DNA of 64,000 bases, taken from Aquimarina brevivitae. Lineage in GTDB: Bacteria > Bacteroidota > Bacteroidia > Flavobacteriales > Flavobacteriaceae. The notes under the pieces are model-generated. The model was given only the letters and a program-made list of their open reading frames with translations, searched no databases and was not told the DNA's origin. Of the stretch, positions 8,714-18,002 are shown piece by piece. The position numbers and the translations under genes were made by a program. Within the stretch, counting starts at the first letter, position 1; each line of letters starts with the position of its first letter. Location: NCBI RefSeq assembly GCF_004216895.1, contig NZ_SGXE01000002.1, forward strand, positions 620,001 to 684,000. The letters are read 5' to 3'.

Positions 8714-8721
8714 CAAAAATA
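8714..8721 (-). promoter_or_regulatory. Probable -7 box of prfB
   Basis: TATTTTTG on the minus strand, 16 nt upstream of the prfB ATG, matches TAnnTTTG. It supports the ATG at 8697 as the true start. The leader would be very short. Confidence 0.45.
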
Positions 8722-8792
8722 GGATTTAACAGTTCAGAAGAAAATATTTTTAAGTTTTTTTATAGTTTTAAAACGTAATCTTAGCACAACTT

Positions 8793-11216
8793 ATGAAACA
8801 CCGCATATTTTCACTACTCATCGGGCTTTTTACTTTGACTACCAGTTATGCTCAATTCTTGTCCGAACAAAAAGACTTACAGTCGTTTACGGGCTATTTT
8901 GATTTTTATTATAATGAAGCGAAAGATGAAATCTATCTAAAAGTTGATAAATTAAACACCGAATTTTTATATGTACATTCCCTCACTTCAGGAGTAGGAT
9001 CAAACGATATCGGTTTAGATCGTGGACAAATTGGGGATGGGGTAGTGGTTAAATTTATCAAAAGAGGCAATAAGCTACTATTAATTCAACCTAATTTAAG
9101 TTATCGTGCCATTACCGATAATGAAGAAGAGCAGCAAAGTGTAGCACAAGCCTTTGCGACCTCTGTTTTATATGGATTTACGATTAAAGAAACCAAGGAA
9201 GAATCCTATATTATTAATCTCACACCTTTTTTAAAATTAGATGCACACGGCGTAGCGCAACGGCTAAAAGCCTTAAAGCAAGGTAGTTTTTCGGTAGATG
9301 ACTCCCGAAGCGCTCTGCAACTAGAGCGTACAAAGGCTTTTCCAAAAAATGTAGAATTTGAAGCACTTATCACTTTTAAAGGCGAGGCTAAGGGGAGTGA
9401 GCTTAAATCGGTTAGTCCGGATCATAGCTTTGTATCTGTTACTCAACATCACTCTTTTGTAGAACTGCCGGACGATAACTATCAAAAGCGAAGTTTTGAT
9501 CCCAGGTCTGGCGCGATAGCCATGTCCTATATGGATTATTCCACTCCGGTTTTTGAACCCATTGTAAAACGATTTATTATTAGACATCGCCTGGAAAAGA
9601 AAAATCCTGAGCTGCCAGTCAGTGAAGCTAAAGAACCTATTATTTATTATTTGGATAGGGGTACGCCTGAGCCTGTACGATCAGCATTATTAGAAGGTGG
9701 GCGATGGTGGAACCAGGCGTTTGAGGCTATTGGCTATAGTAATGCTTTTCAGGTTAAAATGTTACCCGAAGGTGCTGATCCAATGGATTTGCGTTACAAT
9801 ATGATCCAATGGGTGCATCGCTCTACAAGAGGATGGAGTTATGGAGCTAGTGTAGTAGATCCTAGAACAGGAGAGATTCTAAAAGGACACGTTAGCTTGG
9901 GGAGTTTACGAATCCGTCAGGATTTCTTAATTGCTCAGGCATTACTAAATGCACCGTATAAAGATAGTGATGACAATCATCAACCGATGTTGGATATGGC
10001 TTTAGCCAGAATTAGACAGCTCTCAGCGCACGAGATTGGTCATACCCTAGGCTTTGCCCATAATTTTGCAGCAAGTACTAATAGCAGAGCATCCGTAATG
10101 GATTATCCGCATCCACAAGTAACGTTAAAGGATGGAACCATAAGTTTGGAGAATGCTTATGACACTAATATAGGAGGGTGGGATAAAGTATCAGTAGCCT
10201 ATAGTTATAAATCATTTAACAATCAAAAAGAAGAAAAAGAACAACTCAACAGGCTATTAGATAGTGCCTATCAATCTGGGTTGCGATTCATTTCCGATCA
10301 GGATGCACGTCCTAAAGGAGGCGCTCATGAGTTAGCACATCTTTGGGATAACGGAAAAAGTGCTGTACAGCAGTTAAATGAGGTTTTGGAAGTAAGAGGA
10401 GTTGCTATGCAAAATTTTTCTGCTGATAATATTAGATCCGGCGAACCTTATGCAGTTTTAGAAGATGTTTTTGTGCCGTTATATTTCTTTCACCGGTATC
10501 AAACTGAAGCAGCGGTAAAATTGATAGGTGGTTTAACATATAATTATGCAGTTAAAGGGGATAATCAACTTATCGTAAAGCCGACTGAGGTGACCAAGCA
10601 AACCGAAGCCCTTGCGGCAGTCTTAAAAACCCTGCTTCCTGAATATTTGAAAATACCTGAAGACAAACTACCGCTTTTTTCGCCAAGAGCCTACGGTTAT
10701 CCACGAACACGCGAATCCTTTAAGGGTAAAACCGGAGTAGGCTTTGATGCGTTAAGCGCTGCAGCCACTGCTTCGGATATGACCCTAGACTTGCTACTAC
10801 ACCCAGAACGTGCTTCAAGATTAGTTCAACAGCACAGTCTGGATACCAAGCAATTAGGATTGGAGGAGGTTATCAACCAGCTTATCGCTCAGGTATTTGA
10901 AAAAACGTTTAAAGACACCTATGAAAATGAAGTTAATAATATGGTAAAGAAGAATACGCTACAGCATCTCTTTAAACTTCATGCTAGCGACGCCTATCCT
11001 CAAGTAAAAGCGGTGTGCTTAAATAGTATTAAAGAAATTAGGAAATTGTTAGCTTCGGGTACAGGTAAAAAAGGAGAAATTGATACTTTTAATGCGTATT
11101 TAATTCAGGAAATTGAAAATTATTTGAAGGCTCCTTCGAAATACAAACCAACGCCATCTCCAGAAATTCCAGATGGTTCACCAATTGGCTCTGAATTGGG
11201 TTGTTTCAAAAATTAA
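8793..11216 (+). CDS. Secreted zinc-dependent metalloprotease (DUF5117/DUF4953 type)
   Basis: An 807-residue exported metalloprotease. The signal peptide covers about residues 1-20 (TTSYAQ). The N-terminal half is the DUF5117-like region. The catalytic zinc site is HEIGHTLGFAHN, beginning at H413, with a Met-turn-like SVMDYPHP some 20 residues later, so it is a metzincin-like HExxHxxGxxH enzyme. The C-terminal half is the DUF4953-type region common in Bacteroidota. Family members are periplasmic or outer-membrane associated; substrates are not known to me. Only 24 bp separate it from the threonine aldolase gene, so the two may share a transcript. Confidence 0.88.
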   Translation: MKHRIFSLLIGLFTLTTSYAQFLSEQKDLQSFTGYFDFYYNEAKDEIYLKVDKLNTEFLYVHSLTSGVGSNDIGLDRGQIGDGVVVKFIKRGNKLLLIQPNLSYRAITDNEEEQQSVAQAFATSVLYGFTIKETKEESYIINLTPFLKLDAHGVAQRLKALKQGSFSVDDSRSALQLERTKAFPKNVEFEALITFKGEAKGSELKSVSPDHSFVSVTQHHSFVELPDDNYQKRSFDPRSGAIAMSYMDYSTPVFEPIVKRFIIRHRLEKKNPELPVSEAKEPIIYYLDRGTPEPVRSALLEGGRWWNQAFEAIGYSNAFQVKMLPEGADPMDLRYNMIQWVHRSTRGWSYGASVVDPRTGEILKGHVSLGSLRIRQDFLIAQALLNAPYKDSDDNHQPMLDMALARIRQLSAHEIGHTLGFAHNFAASTNSRASVMDYPHPQVTLKDGTISLENAYDTNIGGWDKVSVAYSYKSFNNQKEEKEQLNRLLDSAYQSGLRFISDQDARPKGGAHELAHLWDNGKSAVQQLNEVLEVRGVAMQNFSADNIRSGEPYAVLEDVFVPLYFFHRYQTEAAVKLIGGLTYNYAVKGDNQLIVKPTEVTKQTEALAAVLKTLLPEYLKIPEDKLPLFSPRAYGYPRTRESFKGKTGVGFDALSAAATASDMTLDLLLHPERASRLVQQHSLDTKQLGLEEVINQLIAQVFEKTFKDTYENEVNNMVKKNTLQHLFKLHASDAYPQVKAVCLNSIKEIRKLLASGTGKKGEIDTFNAYLIQEIENYLKAPSKYKPTPSPEIPDGSPIGSELGCFKN

Positions 11217-11240
11217 TTTTAATAGAAGTATAGAAATATA

Positions 11241-12275
11241 ATGAGAATAGATTTAAGAAGTGATACGGTAACTAAGCCTACCGCTGCCATGATGGAAGCA
11301 ATTACAAAAGCTGAAGTTGGAGATGATGTATATAAGGAAGACCCTACGGTAAACAAGCTAGAAGAAAAACTAGCGGGCATGTTTGGTATGGATGCCGCCT
11401 TATTTTTTCCTACGGGTAGTATGGCCAATCAAGCTGCCATAAAACTACACACACAGCCAGGAGAGCAGTTGATAGCAGATAAATATGCACACGTGTATAA
11501 TTATGAAGGTGGTGGAGTATCTTTCAATAGCGGGGTTTCGTGTAAATTATTAGATGGTAACCGAGGAATGGTAACTGCCTCTCAAGTAGAAGAAGCGATA
11601 AACCCACCAGACTTTTATCACAGTCCGTTAACCTCTTTGGTATGTTTAGAAAATACAACCAATAAAGGTGGAGGAGCCTGTTATGATGTAGAGGAGATTA
11701 TAAAAATACATTTGGTTTGTAAAAAACATAACCTGGGCCTTCATCTTGATGGAGCTAGGTTATGGAATGCCTTGGTAGCTAAAAATGAAGATCCAAAACA
11801 GTACGGTGAAATTTTTGATACCATTTCCGTATGCCTAAGTAAAGGACTGGGATCTCCTATGGGTTCTGTACTATTAGGCAAGCAGCGTTTTATGGATAAA
11901 GCTATACGAGTACGTAAAGTATTGGGAGGTGGTATGCGACAAATAGGTTTTATGGCTGGCGCAGGACTGTATGCTGTCGAAAATCATATATCCCGTCTTA
12001 CAGAAGATCATAAAAAAGCAAAAGAAATAGGTGCACTTTTAAAAACCTTGGATTTTGTTACTAAGGTAGAACCTATAGAAACGAATATCATCATTTTTAA
12101 TGTCAATATTGATGAACAATTATTTCTAAAGGATATGGAAGAAAACAATGTTCACTTTTATAGTATGGGGCAAGGAAAGCTACGTTTAGTAACCCATTAT
12201 GACTATACATACGAGATGCACGAGCGTTTTCTGCAATTATTACAAAATTATCCTGTACATAGTGTATTAAAATAA
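11241..12275 (+). CDS. ltaE: Low-specificity L-threonine aldolase
   Basis: A 344-residue PLP-dependent fold-type I enzyme that cleaves L-threonine or L-allo-threonine to glycine and acetaldehyde. The N-terminus has the family's RSDTVTKPT. The PLP phosphate region is FPTGSMANQ, HLDGARLWNA holds the PLP-stacking aspartate, and K201 in SKGLGSPMGS forms the Schiff base. Length is normal. It lies 24 bp after the metalloprotease gene and ends at a bidirectional terminator. The cytosolic role is glycine supply or threonine turnover. Confidence 0.93.
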   Translation: MRIDLRSDTVTKPTAAMMEAITKAEVGDDVYKEDPTVNKLEEKLAGMFGMDAALFFPTGSMANQAAIKLHTQPGEQLIADKYAHVYNYEGGGVSFNSGVSCKLLDGNRGMVTASQVEEAINPPDFYHSPLTSLVCLENTTNKGGGACYDVEEIIKIHLVCKKHNLGLHLDGARLWNALVAKNEDPKQYGEIFDTISVCLSKGLGSPMGSVLLGKQRFMDKAIRVRKVLGGGMRQIGFMAGAGLYAVENHISRLTEDHKKAKEIGALLKTLDFVTKVEPIETNIIIFNVNIDEQLFLKDMEENNVHFYSMGQGKLRLVTHYDYTYEMHERFLQLLQNYPVHSVLK

Positions 12276-12276
12276 A

Positions 12277-12314
12277 ATAAGCTGGGAGTTAATTTTCCCA
12301 GCTTATCTTTTTTT
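12277..12314. terminator. Bidirectional terminator after ltaE
   Basis: An 11-bp stem ATAAGCTGGGA / TCCCAGCTTAT with T run CTTTTTTT. It lies between ltaE and the converging YegP gene. Confidence 0.85.
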
Positions 12315-12339
12315 GAATTTTATTGGCAACACTTAAAAA

Positions 12340-12660
12340 TTATGCTTCTTTCATTTCTGCATCAGGAGCATTCTCTTTTACAGATTTGATACCATTCTCC
12401 ATACCTGACTCTGAGGCGTACATTTGGCTACTTCCAATTACCTGACCATTGGTTGCCTTAAGGTTGAAGAAAAATTTTCCGTTTTTAGCAGTCTTGCGCT
12501 CGTATCTAGCATCTTCTCCAGCATTTTTCTTTACAGATGCTATACCATTTTCTGCAGCTGCTTTACTGTTGTATACCTCGCTGCTTAGAATTACCTGGCC
12601 ATTTTTAGCCTTTAATACAAAATGATAATTAGCCCCTTCCTTGTTTTTGAGTTCAAACAT
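12340..12660 (-). CDS. YegP-family (DUF1508) two-repeat protein
   Basis: A 106-residue protein made of two DUF1508 repeats: about residues 8-50 (FVLKAKNGQVILSSEVYNSK) and about 58-101 (FFNLKATNGQVIGSSQMYAS). Each repeat ends in a GI.SVK.NA motif. The repeats form a small beta-alpha fold found across bacteria; the cellular function is not established. The protein is cytosolic with no signal peptide. It is transcribed alone toward the shared terminator with ltaE. Confidence 0.9.
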   Translation of the reverse strand: MFELKNKEGANYHFVLKAKNGQVILSSEVYNSKAAAENGIASVKKNAGEDARYERKTAKNGKFFFNLKATNGQVIGSSQMYASESGMENGIKSVKENAPDAEMKEA

Positions 12661-12779
12661 AGTGTAGTGTTTAAGTTAAAATTAAAGTGTTAAATTATTG
12701 AATTAATCCTATAAAAACAAACATTTAAAATGCTAGCTTCTAATTTTTAAGGTAATCTACTTATGCGTAGTGGGGTAGC

Positions 12780-13103
12780 TTATTTAAAAAGATCCATGCC
12801 GGGTATATTGGGCATTCCATCCTTTGCTGCTGCAGCTAATTCTTTTTCATTTATAGCAGTTGCTTTTTGAATCGCTTTATTTAAGGTAAGGATTAAGTAA
12901 TCTTCTAATTGTTCTTTATCATCTAATAAAGCGTCATCAACTTCGATTTTTTTGATGTCGCGATTGGCTGTAACGGTAACCTTGACCAATTCTTCTGGAC
13001 TAGATTCGTCTATCAAAACCGTATCTAATCTTTTTTTGGTTTCTTCAACTTTTTGCTGGGCTTCTTTTAATTTACCCATCATTCCCATCATATCTCCAAA
13101 CAT
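12780..13103 (-). CDS. YbaB/EbfC-family nucleoid-associated protein
   Basis: A 107-residue YbaB/EbfC family member. The N-terminus is the characteristic [26 protein letters not shown] helix, followed by the three-stranded sheet ([18 protein letters not shown]) and a C-terminal helix. Family members dimerise as tweezers that bind DNA and are often found next to recombination genes; here the neighbours are unrelated (YegP and oligopeptidase B). A -7 box lies at 13129-13136. Confidence 0.93.
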   Translation of the reverse strand: MFGDMMGMMGKLKEAQQKVEETKKRLDTVLIDESSPEELVKVTVTANRDIKKIEVDDALLDDKEQLEDYLILTLNKAIQKATAINEKELAAAAKDGMPNIPGMDLFK

Positions 13104-13128
13104 ATTATTTTATTTTTGAGTTATAGCA

Positions 13129-13136
13129 CAAAAATA
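13129..13136 (-). promoter_or_regulatory. Probable -7 box of the YbaB gene
   Basis: TATTTTTG on the minus strand, 25 nt before the ATG, fits the Bacteroidota -7 consensus. A second box faces the other way at 13205-13212, making a compact divergent promoter region. Confidence 0.45.
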
Positions 13137-13204
13137 AACTTTTGGAGCTTATGAATTCCTTAAATAAAAATTAAAAGCATTCTTTTTAATAGTATTGTAA
13201 ATCC

Positions 13205-13212
13205 TATTTTTG
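13205..13212 (+). promoter_or_regulatory. Probable -7 box of the oligopeptidase B gene
   Basis: TATTTTTG, 24 nt before the ATG at 13237. No clear -33 element at the usual distance. Confidence 0.45.
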
Positions 13213-13236
13213 CACTTTTCTAGGTAATTAATAATT

Positions 13237-15303
13237 ATGAGTTCAAAAGCAAAACTAAAAGCCCCGGTGGCGGCAAAAAAACCAGTTGAATTAATAAAGC
13301 ACGCAGATGTACGTGTGGATCCTTATTTTTGGTTAAAGGAGCGAGACAGTGAAGAGGTTTTGAAGTATTTGCAAGAAGAAAATGCCTATAACGAGCAGAT
13401 GACTGAGCATACCAAAGTGTTGCAAGAAAATTTGTTCCAGGAAATGAAGGGTAGAATAAAAGAGGATGATTCCTCTGTTCCTTACAAGAAAAATGGTTAT
13501 TGGTATATAACGCGTTATGAAGTAGGTAAAAACTATCCCATTTATTCTAGAAAAAAAGAAACGCTAGTTACGGCAGAAGAGATTATGTTTGATTGTAACG
13601 TAGAGGCCAAGGGTTTTGAATATTTTAAAATGGCGGGTATAAGTGTAAGCCCTGATAATAAACTCGTCGCCTATGGTATAGACACGGTCAGTAGAAGAAA
13701 TTATACGATACGTATCAAGAACCTGGAAACCGGTGAAATCTACCCTGAAACTATCGAGAACACCACAGGTGGTTGTACTTGGGCTTCAGACAGTAAAACC
13801 TTATTCTACACCCGAAAAGATGAAGAAACCTTAAGATCGGATACAGTATTTAGACATCAATTAGGAACTCCATCAACAACTGATGTGGAAATATATAAAG
13901 AAGAGGACGATACCTTCAATGTTTTTGTCTATAAAACAAAATCAGAAAAGTACATCGTTATTGGTTCAATGAGTACGCTTACCTCGGAGTATAGAATTCT
14001 GGAAGCGGATAATCCTAAAGGAGATTTTAGAGTTTTTCAAGAGCGCATACGTGGTGTTGAATATGGTATTGCGCACTACGATACACGTTTTTTTATCCTC
14101 ACAAATATCGATGGCGCTACCAACTTTAAGTTAATGGAGACACCAGAAGCGCATACCGAATCTTCTTACTGGAAAGATTTAATACCGCATCGCGAGGATA
14201 CGCTGATTGAGGACGTGGATATTTTTAAGGAATACCTGGTGATAAGTGAGCGAAATAATGGACTGAACAAAATTAATATTAAACGTTGGGATGGTACAGA
14301 GGATTATTATTTACCCTTTGATAATGAAACCTACACTGCTTATGTCAGCACCAATCCGGAGTTTGATACTACAATCTTAAGGTATTCTTATAATTCTTTG
14401 ATTACACCAAACTCTGTGATTGACTTTGATATGAAGACCAAGCAGAAAGAGGTCAAAAAAGAACAAGAGGTGTTGGATCCTAATTTTTCAAAGGATAATT
14501 ATCATTCAGAGCGCGTTTGGGCAACCGCCAAGGATGGTACAAAAATTCCAATCTCATTAGTATATCGCAAAGATTTGCAACGAGATGGCACTAATCCTTT
14601 ACTACAATACGGGTATGGTTCATATGGGTCCACCATTGATCCTTATTTTTCCTCGGTTAGACTCAGTCTACTAGATCGAGGTTTTATTTACGCTATAGCG
14701 CACATAAGAGGTAGCGAATATTTAGGTAGGGAATGGTATGAGCAAGGTAAACTTTTGCAAAAAATGAACACATTTACCGATTTTATTGACTGCTCTAAGT
14801 ATTTGATAGCGGAAAAATATACCTCTAACCAACATCTATATGCAATGGGTGGATCTGCAGGAGGGTTGCTGATGGGTGCGGTTATGAATATGGCACCAGA
14901 ACTTTATAATGGAGTAGTAGCAGCTGTTCCTTTTGTGGATGTGGTTACTACCATGCTCGATGAAAGCATACCACTGACTACTGGGGAGTATGATGAATGG
15001 GGAAATCCAAACGAAAGCGAGTATTATTTTTATATGAAACAGTACTCTCCATATGATCAGGTCAAACCACAGCAATATCCCAATATACTGATCACTACGG
15101 GTTATCACGACTCTCAAGTGCAATATTGGGAACCGGCTAAATGGGTAGCTAAGCTTAGAGAGCTTAAGACTGATACTAATCTATTATTATTTCATACCAA
15201 TATGGATGCAGGTCACGGTGGAGCATCCGGCAGGTTTGATGCGCTTAAAGAGGTGGCAGAAGAATATGCGTTTTTATTAGATTTAGAAGGGATAAAAGGT
15301 TAA
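13237..15303 (+). CDS. Oligopeptidase B-type S9 serine peptidase
   Basis: A 688-residue prolyl-oligopeptidase family enzyme. An N-terminal beta-propeller spans about residues 80-400 and the alpha/beta hydrolase domain is C-terminal. The catalytic triad is S540 (GGSAGGLLMGA), D625 (TGYHDSQV) and H660 (DAGHGGASGRF). The block YGSYGSTIDPYFS and the GGSAGG form are those of oligopeptidase B, which cleaves short peptides after basic residues. No signal peptide is seen, so it is probably cytosolic. Length matches the family. Confidence 0.92.
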   Translation: MSSKAKLKAPVAAKKPVELIKHADVRVDPYFWLKERDSEEVLKYLQEENAYNEQMTEHTKVLQENLFQEMKGRIKEDDSSVPYKKNGYWYITRYEVGKNYPIYSRKKETLVTAEEIMFDCNVEAKGFEYFKMAGISVSPDNKLVAYGIDTVSRRNYTIRIKNLETGEIYPETIENTTGGCTWASDSKTLFYTRKDEETLRSDTVFRHQLGTPSTTDVEIYKEEDDTFNVFVYKTKSEKYIVIGSMSTLTSEYRILEADNPKGDFRVFQERIRGVEYGIAHYDTRFFILTNIDGATNFKLMETPEAHTESSYWKDLIPHREDTLIEDVDIFKEYLVISERNNGLNKINIKRWDGTEDYYLPFDNETYTAYVSTNPEFDTTILRYSYNSLITPNSVIDFDMKTKQKEVKKEQEVLDPNFSKDNYHSERVWATAKDGTKIPISLVYRKDLQRDGTNPLLQYGYGSYGSTIDPYFSSVRLSLLDRGFIYAIAHIRGSEYLGREWYEQGKLLQKMNTFTDFIDCSKYLIAEKYTSNQHLYAMGGSAGGLLMGAVMNMAPELYNGVVAAVPFVDVVTTMLDESIPLTTGEYDEWGNPNESEYYFYMKQYSPYDQVKPQQYPNILITTGYHDSQVQYWEPAKWVAKLRELKTDTNLLLFHTNMDAGHGGASGRFDALKEVAEEYAFLLDLEGIKG

Positions 15304-15388
15304 TTCAAAAAAATAACGTACCTTCGTAGCGTTTTTTAATGGCATTTCGGCCCCCAAATTTAGTCGATAGCCGATTAAATAATACTAT

Positions 15389-16429
15389 ATGAACCAAGAC
15401 ATAAGGGCTTATAATAACGTATTAGAACTTATAGGTAATACCCCACTTATAAGATTAAACTCCATTCTTAAAGACTATCCCGGTAATTATTACGCAAAAA
15501 TAGAATCCTTTAATCCAGGACATTCTAGTAAGGATAGAATAGCTTTATATATCATAGAGCAAGCAGAAAAGAAAGGAATTTTAAAACCTGGAGACACGAT
15601 TATAGAAACAACCAGTGGTAATACTGGTTTTAGTCTAGCTATGGTAAGTGTGATTAAAGGGTATAAATGTATCCTTGCAGTGAGCTCTAAATCCTCTAAC
15701 GATAAGATAGATATGCTTAAAAATATGGGGGCACAGGTATATGTGTGTCCGGCCCATGTTAAAGCAGATGATCCGAGATCTTATTATCAGGTAGCCAAAA
15801 GGCTTCATGAGGAGATAAAGGATTCTGTATATATCAATCAATACTTCAATGAGCTAAATATTGATGCGCATTATGCATCAACAGGTCCTGAGGTTTGGAA
15901 GCAAACTAATGGTAAACTGACGCATTTTGTAGCCTGCTCAGGTACAGGAGGAACAATCTCTGGTACAGGTAAATATTTAAAAGAACAAAATAGTGCTGTT
16001 CGTGTGTTGGGAATTGATGCTTATGGTTCGGTATTAAAAAAATATCACGAAACTAAAGAGTTTGATCCTAACGAAATTTACCCTTATCGAATTGAAGGGC
16101 TAGGTAAAAACCTTATTCCTTCAGCCACAGACTTTGATATTATTGATCATTTTGAAAAGGTAAGTGATGAGGATAGTGCCCATACCGCTAGAGCATTAGT
16201 AAAATCCGAAGGCCTATTCTTAGGGTACACTAGTGGCGCAGCTATACAAGGCGTAAAACAAATGGCAGAGCAGGGAGAGTTCACAGAAGACAGTAATGTG
16301 ATTATCATGCTTCCGGATCACGGATCGCGTTATATGAGCAAAGTGTATAGCGATGATTGGATGAATGATCAAGGGTTTTTTGACAGTAAAAACGAGAAGG
16401 ATGTTTTACAAGTGCAATTTGTAAAATAA
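15389..16429 (+). CDS. Cysteine-synthase-family PLP enzyme, possible cysteate synthase
   Basis: A 346-residue fold-type II PLP enzyme of the CysK/CysM/CBS family. The Schiff-base lysine is K48 in [10 protein letters not shown]. The substrate loop is [12 protein letters not shown] and the PLP phosphate loop is [12 protein letters not shown]. The usual SVKDR is SSKDR here. It could be an ordinary O-acetylserine sulfhydrylase. However, it lies 182 bp upstream of an SPT-like acyltransferase on the same strand. In sulfonolipid-producing Bacteroidota a PLP enzyme of this kind makes L-cysteate from O-phosphoserine and sulfite, the first step of capnine synthesis. Neighbourhood therefore favours cysteate synthase. 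That is inference; substrate residues were not checked. It has its own terminator (16455-16481). Confidence 0.82.
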   Translation: MNQDIRAYNNVLELIGNTPLIRLNSILKDYPGNYYAKIESFNPGHSSKDRIALYIIEQAEKKGILKPGDTIIETTSGNTGFSLAMVSVIKGYKCILAVSSKSSNDKIDMLKNMGAQVYVCPAHVKADDPRSYYQVAKRLHEEIKDSVYINQYFNELNIDAHYASTGPEVWKQTNGKLTHFVACSGTGGTISGTGKYLKEQNSAVRVLGIDAYGSVLKKYHETKEFDPNEIYPYRIEGLGKNLIPSATDFDIIDHFEKVSDEDSAHTARALVKSEGLFLGYTSGAAIQGVKQMAEQGEFTEDSNVIIMLPDHGSRYMSKVYSDDWMNDQGFFDSKNEKDVLQVQFVK

Positions 16430-16454
16430 AATATTTAAATAATAAAAGTGCAAG

Positions 16455-16481
16455 GCATCTGAATCGTCAGATGCTTTTTTT
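16455..16481 (+). terminator. Terminator after the cysteine-synthase-like gene
   Basis: An 8-bp stem GCATCTGA / TCAGATGC with loop ATCG and seven T. It separates this gene from the SPT-like gene, which must have its own promoter; TATTTTCG at 16574-16581 is a candidate -7 box. Confidence 0.85.
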
Positions 16482-16611
16482 GCGAAAAATATAAATTTTT
16501 TGAACAAGGTTTAAATTCCTGTTATTTATAATGACATTGTGTAATTATATTATGTGATGACGGCAATTTTACTTATTTTCGCAAACTTAAAGAAATCAAA
16601 TTTTTAGGTAG

Positions 16612-17871
16612 ATGAGAGATTTATTTGATAAGATTTACAAAGACAAAGGTCCACTAGGAAAATGGGCAGATCAGGCAGAAGGATATTTTGTGTTTCCAAA
16701 ATTAGAAGGGCCGATATCAAATAGAATGAAGTTTCAGGGTAGAGAAGTAGTTACCTGGAGTATCAATGATTATTTGGGTCTCGCTAATATGGAAGAAGTT
16801 CGTAAAGTAGATGCGGAAGCTGCAGCTGCTTATGGCTCTGCATATCCTATGGGTGCCAGAATGATGAGTGGTCATACTGATCTCCACGAGCAATTGCAGA
16901 ATGAATTGGCTGCTTTCGTTAATAAAGAAGCTGCTTATCTTTTAAACTTTGGTTATCAAGGTATGGTGTCTACTGTAGACGCCTTGGTAAATAAAGATGA
17001 TATTATTGTGTATGATGTAGATGCGCATGCTTGTATAATTGACGGAGTTCGATTACATCAAGGGCAGCGGTATACCTATCGCCATAATGATATAGAAAGT
17101 ATTGAAAAGAACTTGATGAGAGCAACCAAAATGGCTCAGAAAACCGGTGGAGGTATTTTACTGATTTCTGAAGGTGTTTTTGGAATGCGTGGTGAGCAAG
17201 GAAAATTAAAAGAGATTGTAGCGCTTAAGGAAAAATACAATTTTAGATTATTTGTGGATGATGCTCACGGATTTGGAACTTTAGGAGCTACAGGAGCTGG
17301 AACTGGTGAGGAACAAGGCGTACAGGATCAAATTGACGTTTATTTTGCAACTTTTGCTAAGTCTATGGCAAGTACAGGTGCATTTATTGCTGCCGATAGT
17401 GAAATCATCGATTATTTAAAATATAATTTGAGATCTCAAATGTTTGCAAAATCATTGCAGATGCAACTTGTGGTAGGTGCGCTAAAGCGTTTGGATATGT
17501 TACGTACGATGCCTGAGTTAAGAAAAAAACTATGGGATAACGTAAACGCATTGCAAAATGGATTACGTGATCGAGGGTTTGATTTAGGTACAACTCAGAG
17601 TTGTGTTACACCTGTGTATCTAAAAGGAAGTATCCCAGAAGCAATGGCATTGGTTAAAGACCTAAGAGAAAATCACGGAATTTTCTGTTCAATTGTGGTG
17701 TACCCGGTGATTCCTAAAGGAATGATCTTACTTCGATTAATTCCAACTGCTTCGCATACGATGGAGGATATTGAGGAAACTTTAAATGCGTTTTCTGCGA
17801 TCAGAGAGAGTTTAGAAAACGGAACGTACAAAAGAGTTTCGGCGGCAGTAGCTGCGGCTATGGGTGAATAA
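16612..17871 (+). CDS. SPT-family acyltransferase, probable cysteate fatty-acyl transferase
   Basis: A 419-residue alpha-oxoamine synthase (fold-type I PLP). Motifs: NDYLGLA near residue 52, MMSGHTDLHEQL, VDDAHGFGTLG for PLP stacking, and the Schiff-base lysine K250 in TFAKSMAST. Enzymes of this family condense an acyl-thioester with an amino acid and release CO2. In flavobacteria the close homologue condenses acyl groups with L-cysteate to form the capnine backbone of sulfonolipids, which are needed for efficient gliding; in gut Bacteroidota the homologue uses serine for sphingolipids. The cysteine-synthase-like gene upstream supports the cysteate reading. Glycine C-acetyltransferase is less likely because tdh is absent. 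Confidence 0.85.
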   Translation: MRDLFDKIYKDKGPLGKWADQAEGYFVFPKLEGPISNRMKFQGREVVTWSINDYLGLANMEEVRKVDAEAAAAYGSAYPMGARMMSGHTDLHEQLQNELAAFVNKEAAYLLNFGYQGMVSTVDALVNKDDIIVYDVDAHACIIDGVRLHQGQRYTYRHNDIESIEKNLMRATKMAQKTGGGILLISEGVFGMRGEQGKLKEIVALKEKYNFRLFVDDAHGFGTLGATGAGTGEEQGVQDQIDVYFATFAKSMASTGAFIAADSEIIDYLKYNLRSQMFAKSLQMQLVVGALKRLDMLRTMPELRKKLWDNVNALQNGLRDRGFDLGTTQSCVTPVYLKGSIPEAMALVKDLRENHGIFCSIVVYPVIPKGMILLRLIPTASHTMEDIEETLNAFSAIRESLENGTYKRVSAAVAAAMGE

Positions 17872-17900
17872 GAATAGCTCAATCAAAAAAAAGTATATAA

Positions 17901-17933
17901 AAAAGCGACTTGTTAATAAAAGTCGCTTTTTTT
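17901..17933. terminator. Bidirectional terminator after the SPT-like gene
   Basis: Stem AAAAGCGACTT / AAGTCGCTTTT with an 8-nt loop and a T run, between two converging genes. Confidence 0.85.
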
Positions 17934-18002
17934 AGTTTCTTATAAATTTAGAAAGCATTTAAAGTATTTTGAATGAAATTTAAAAAATACTATAGCTCAC
18001 AA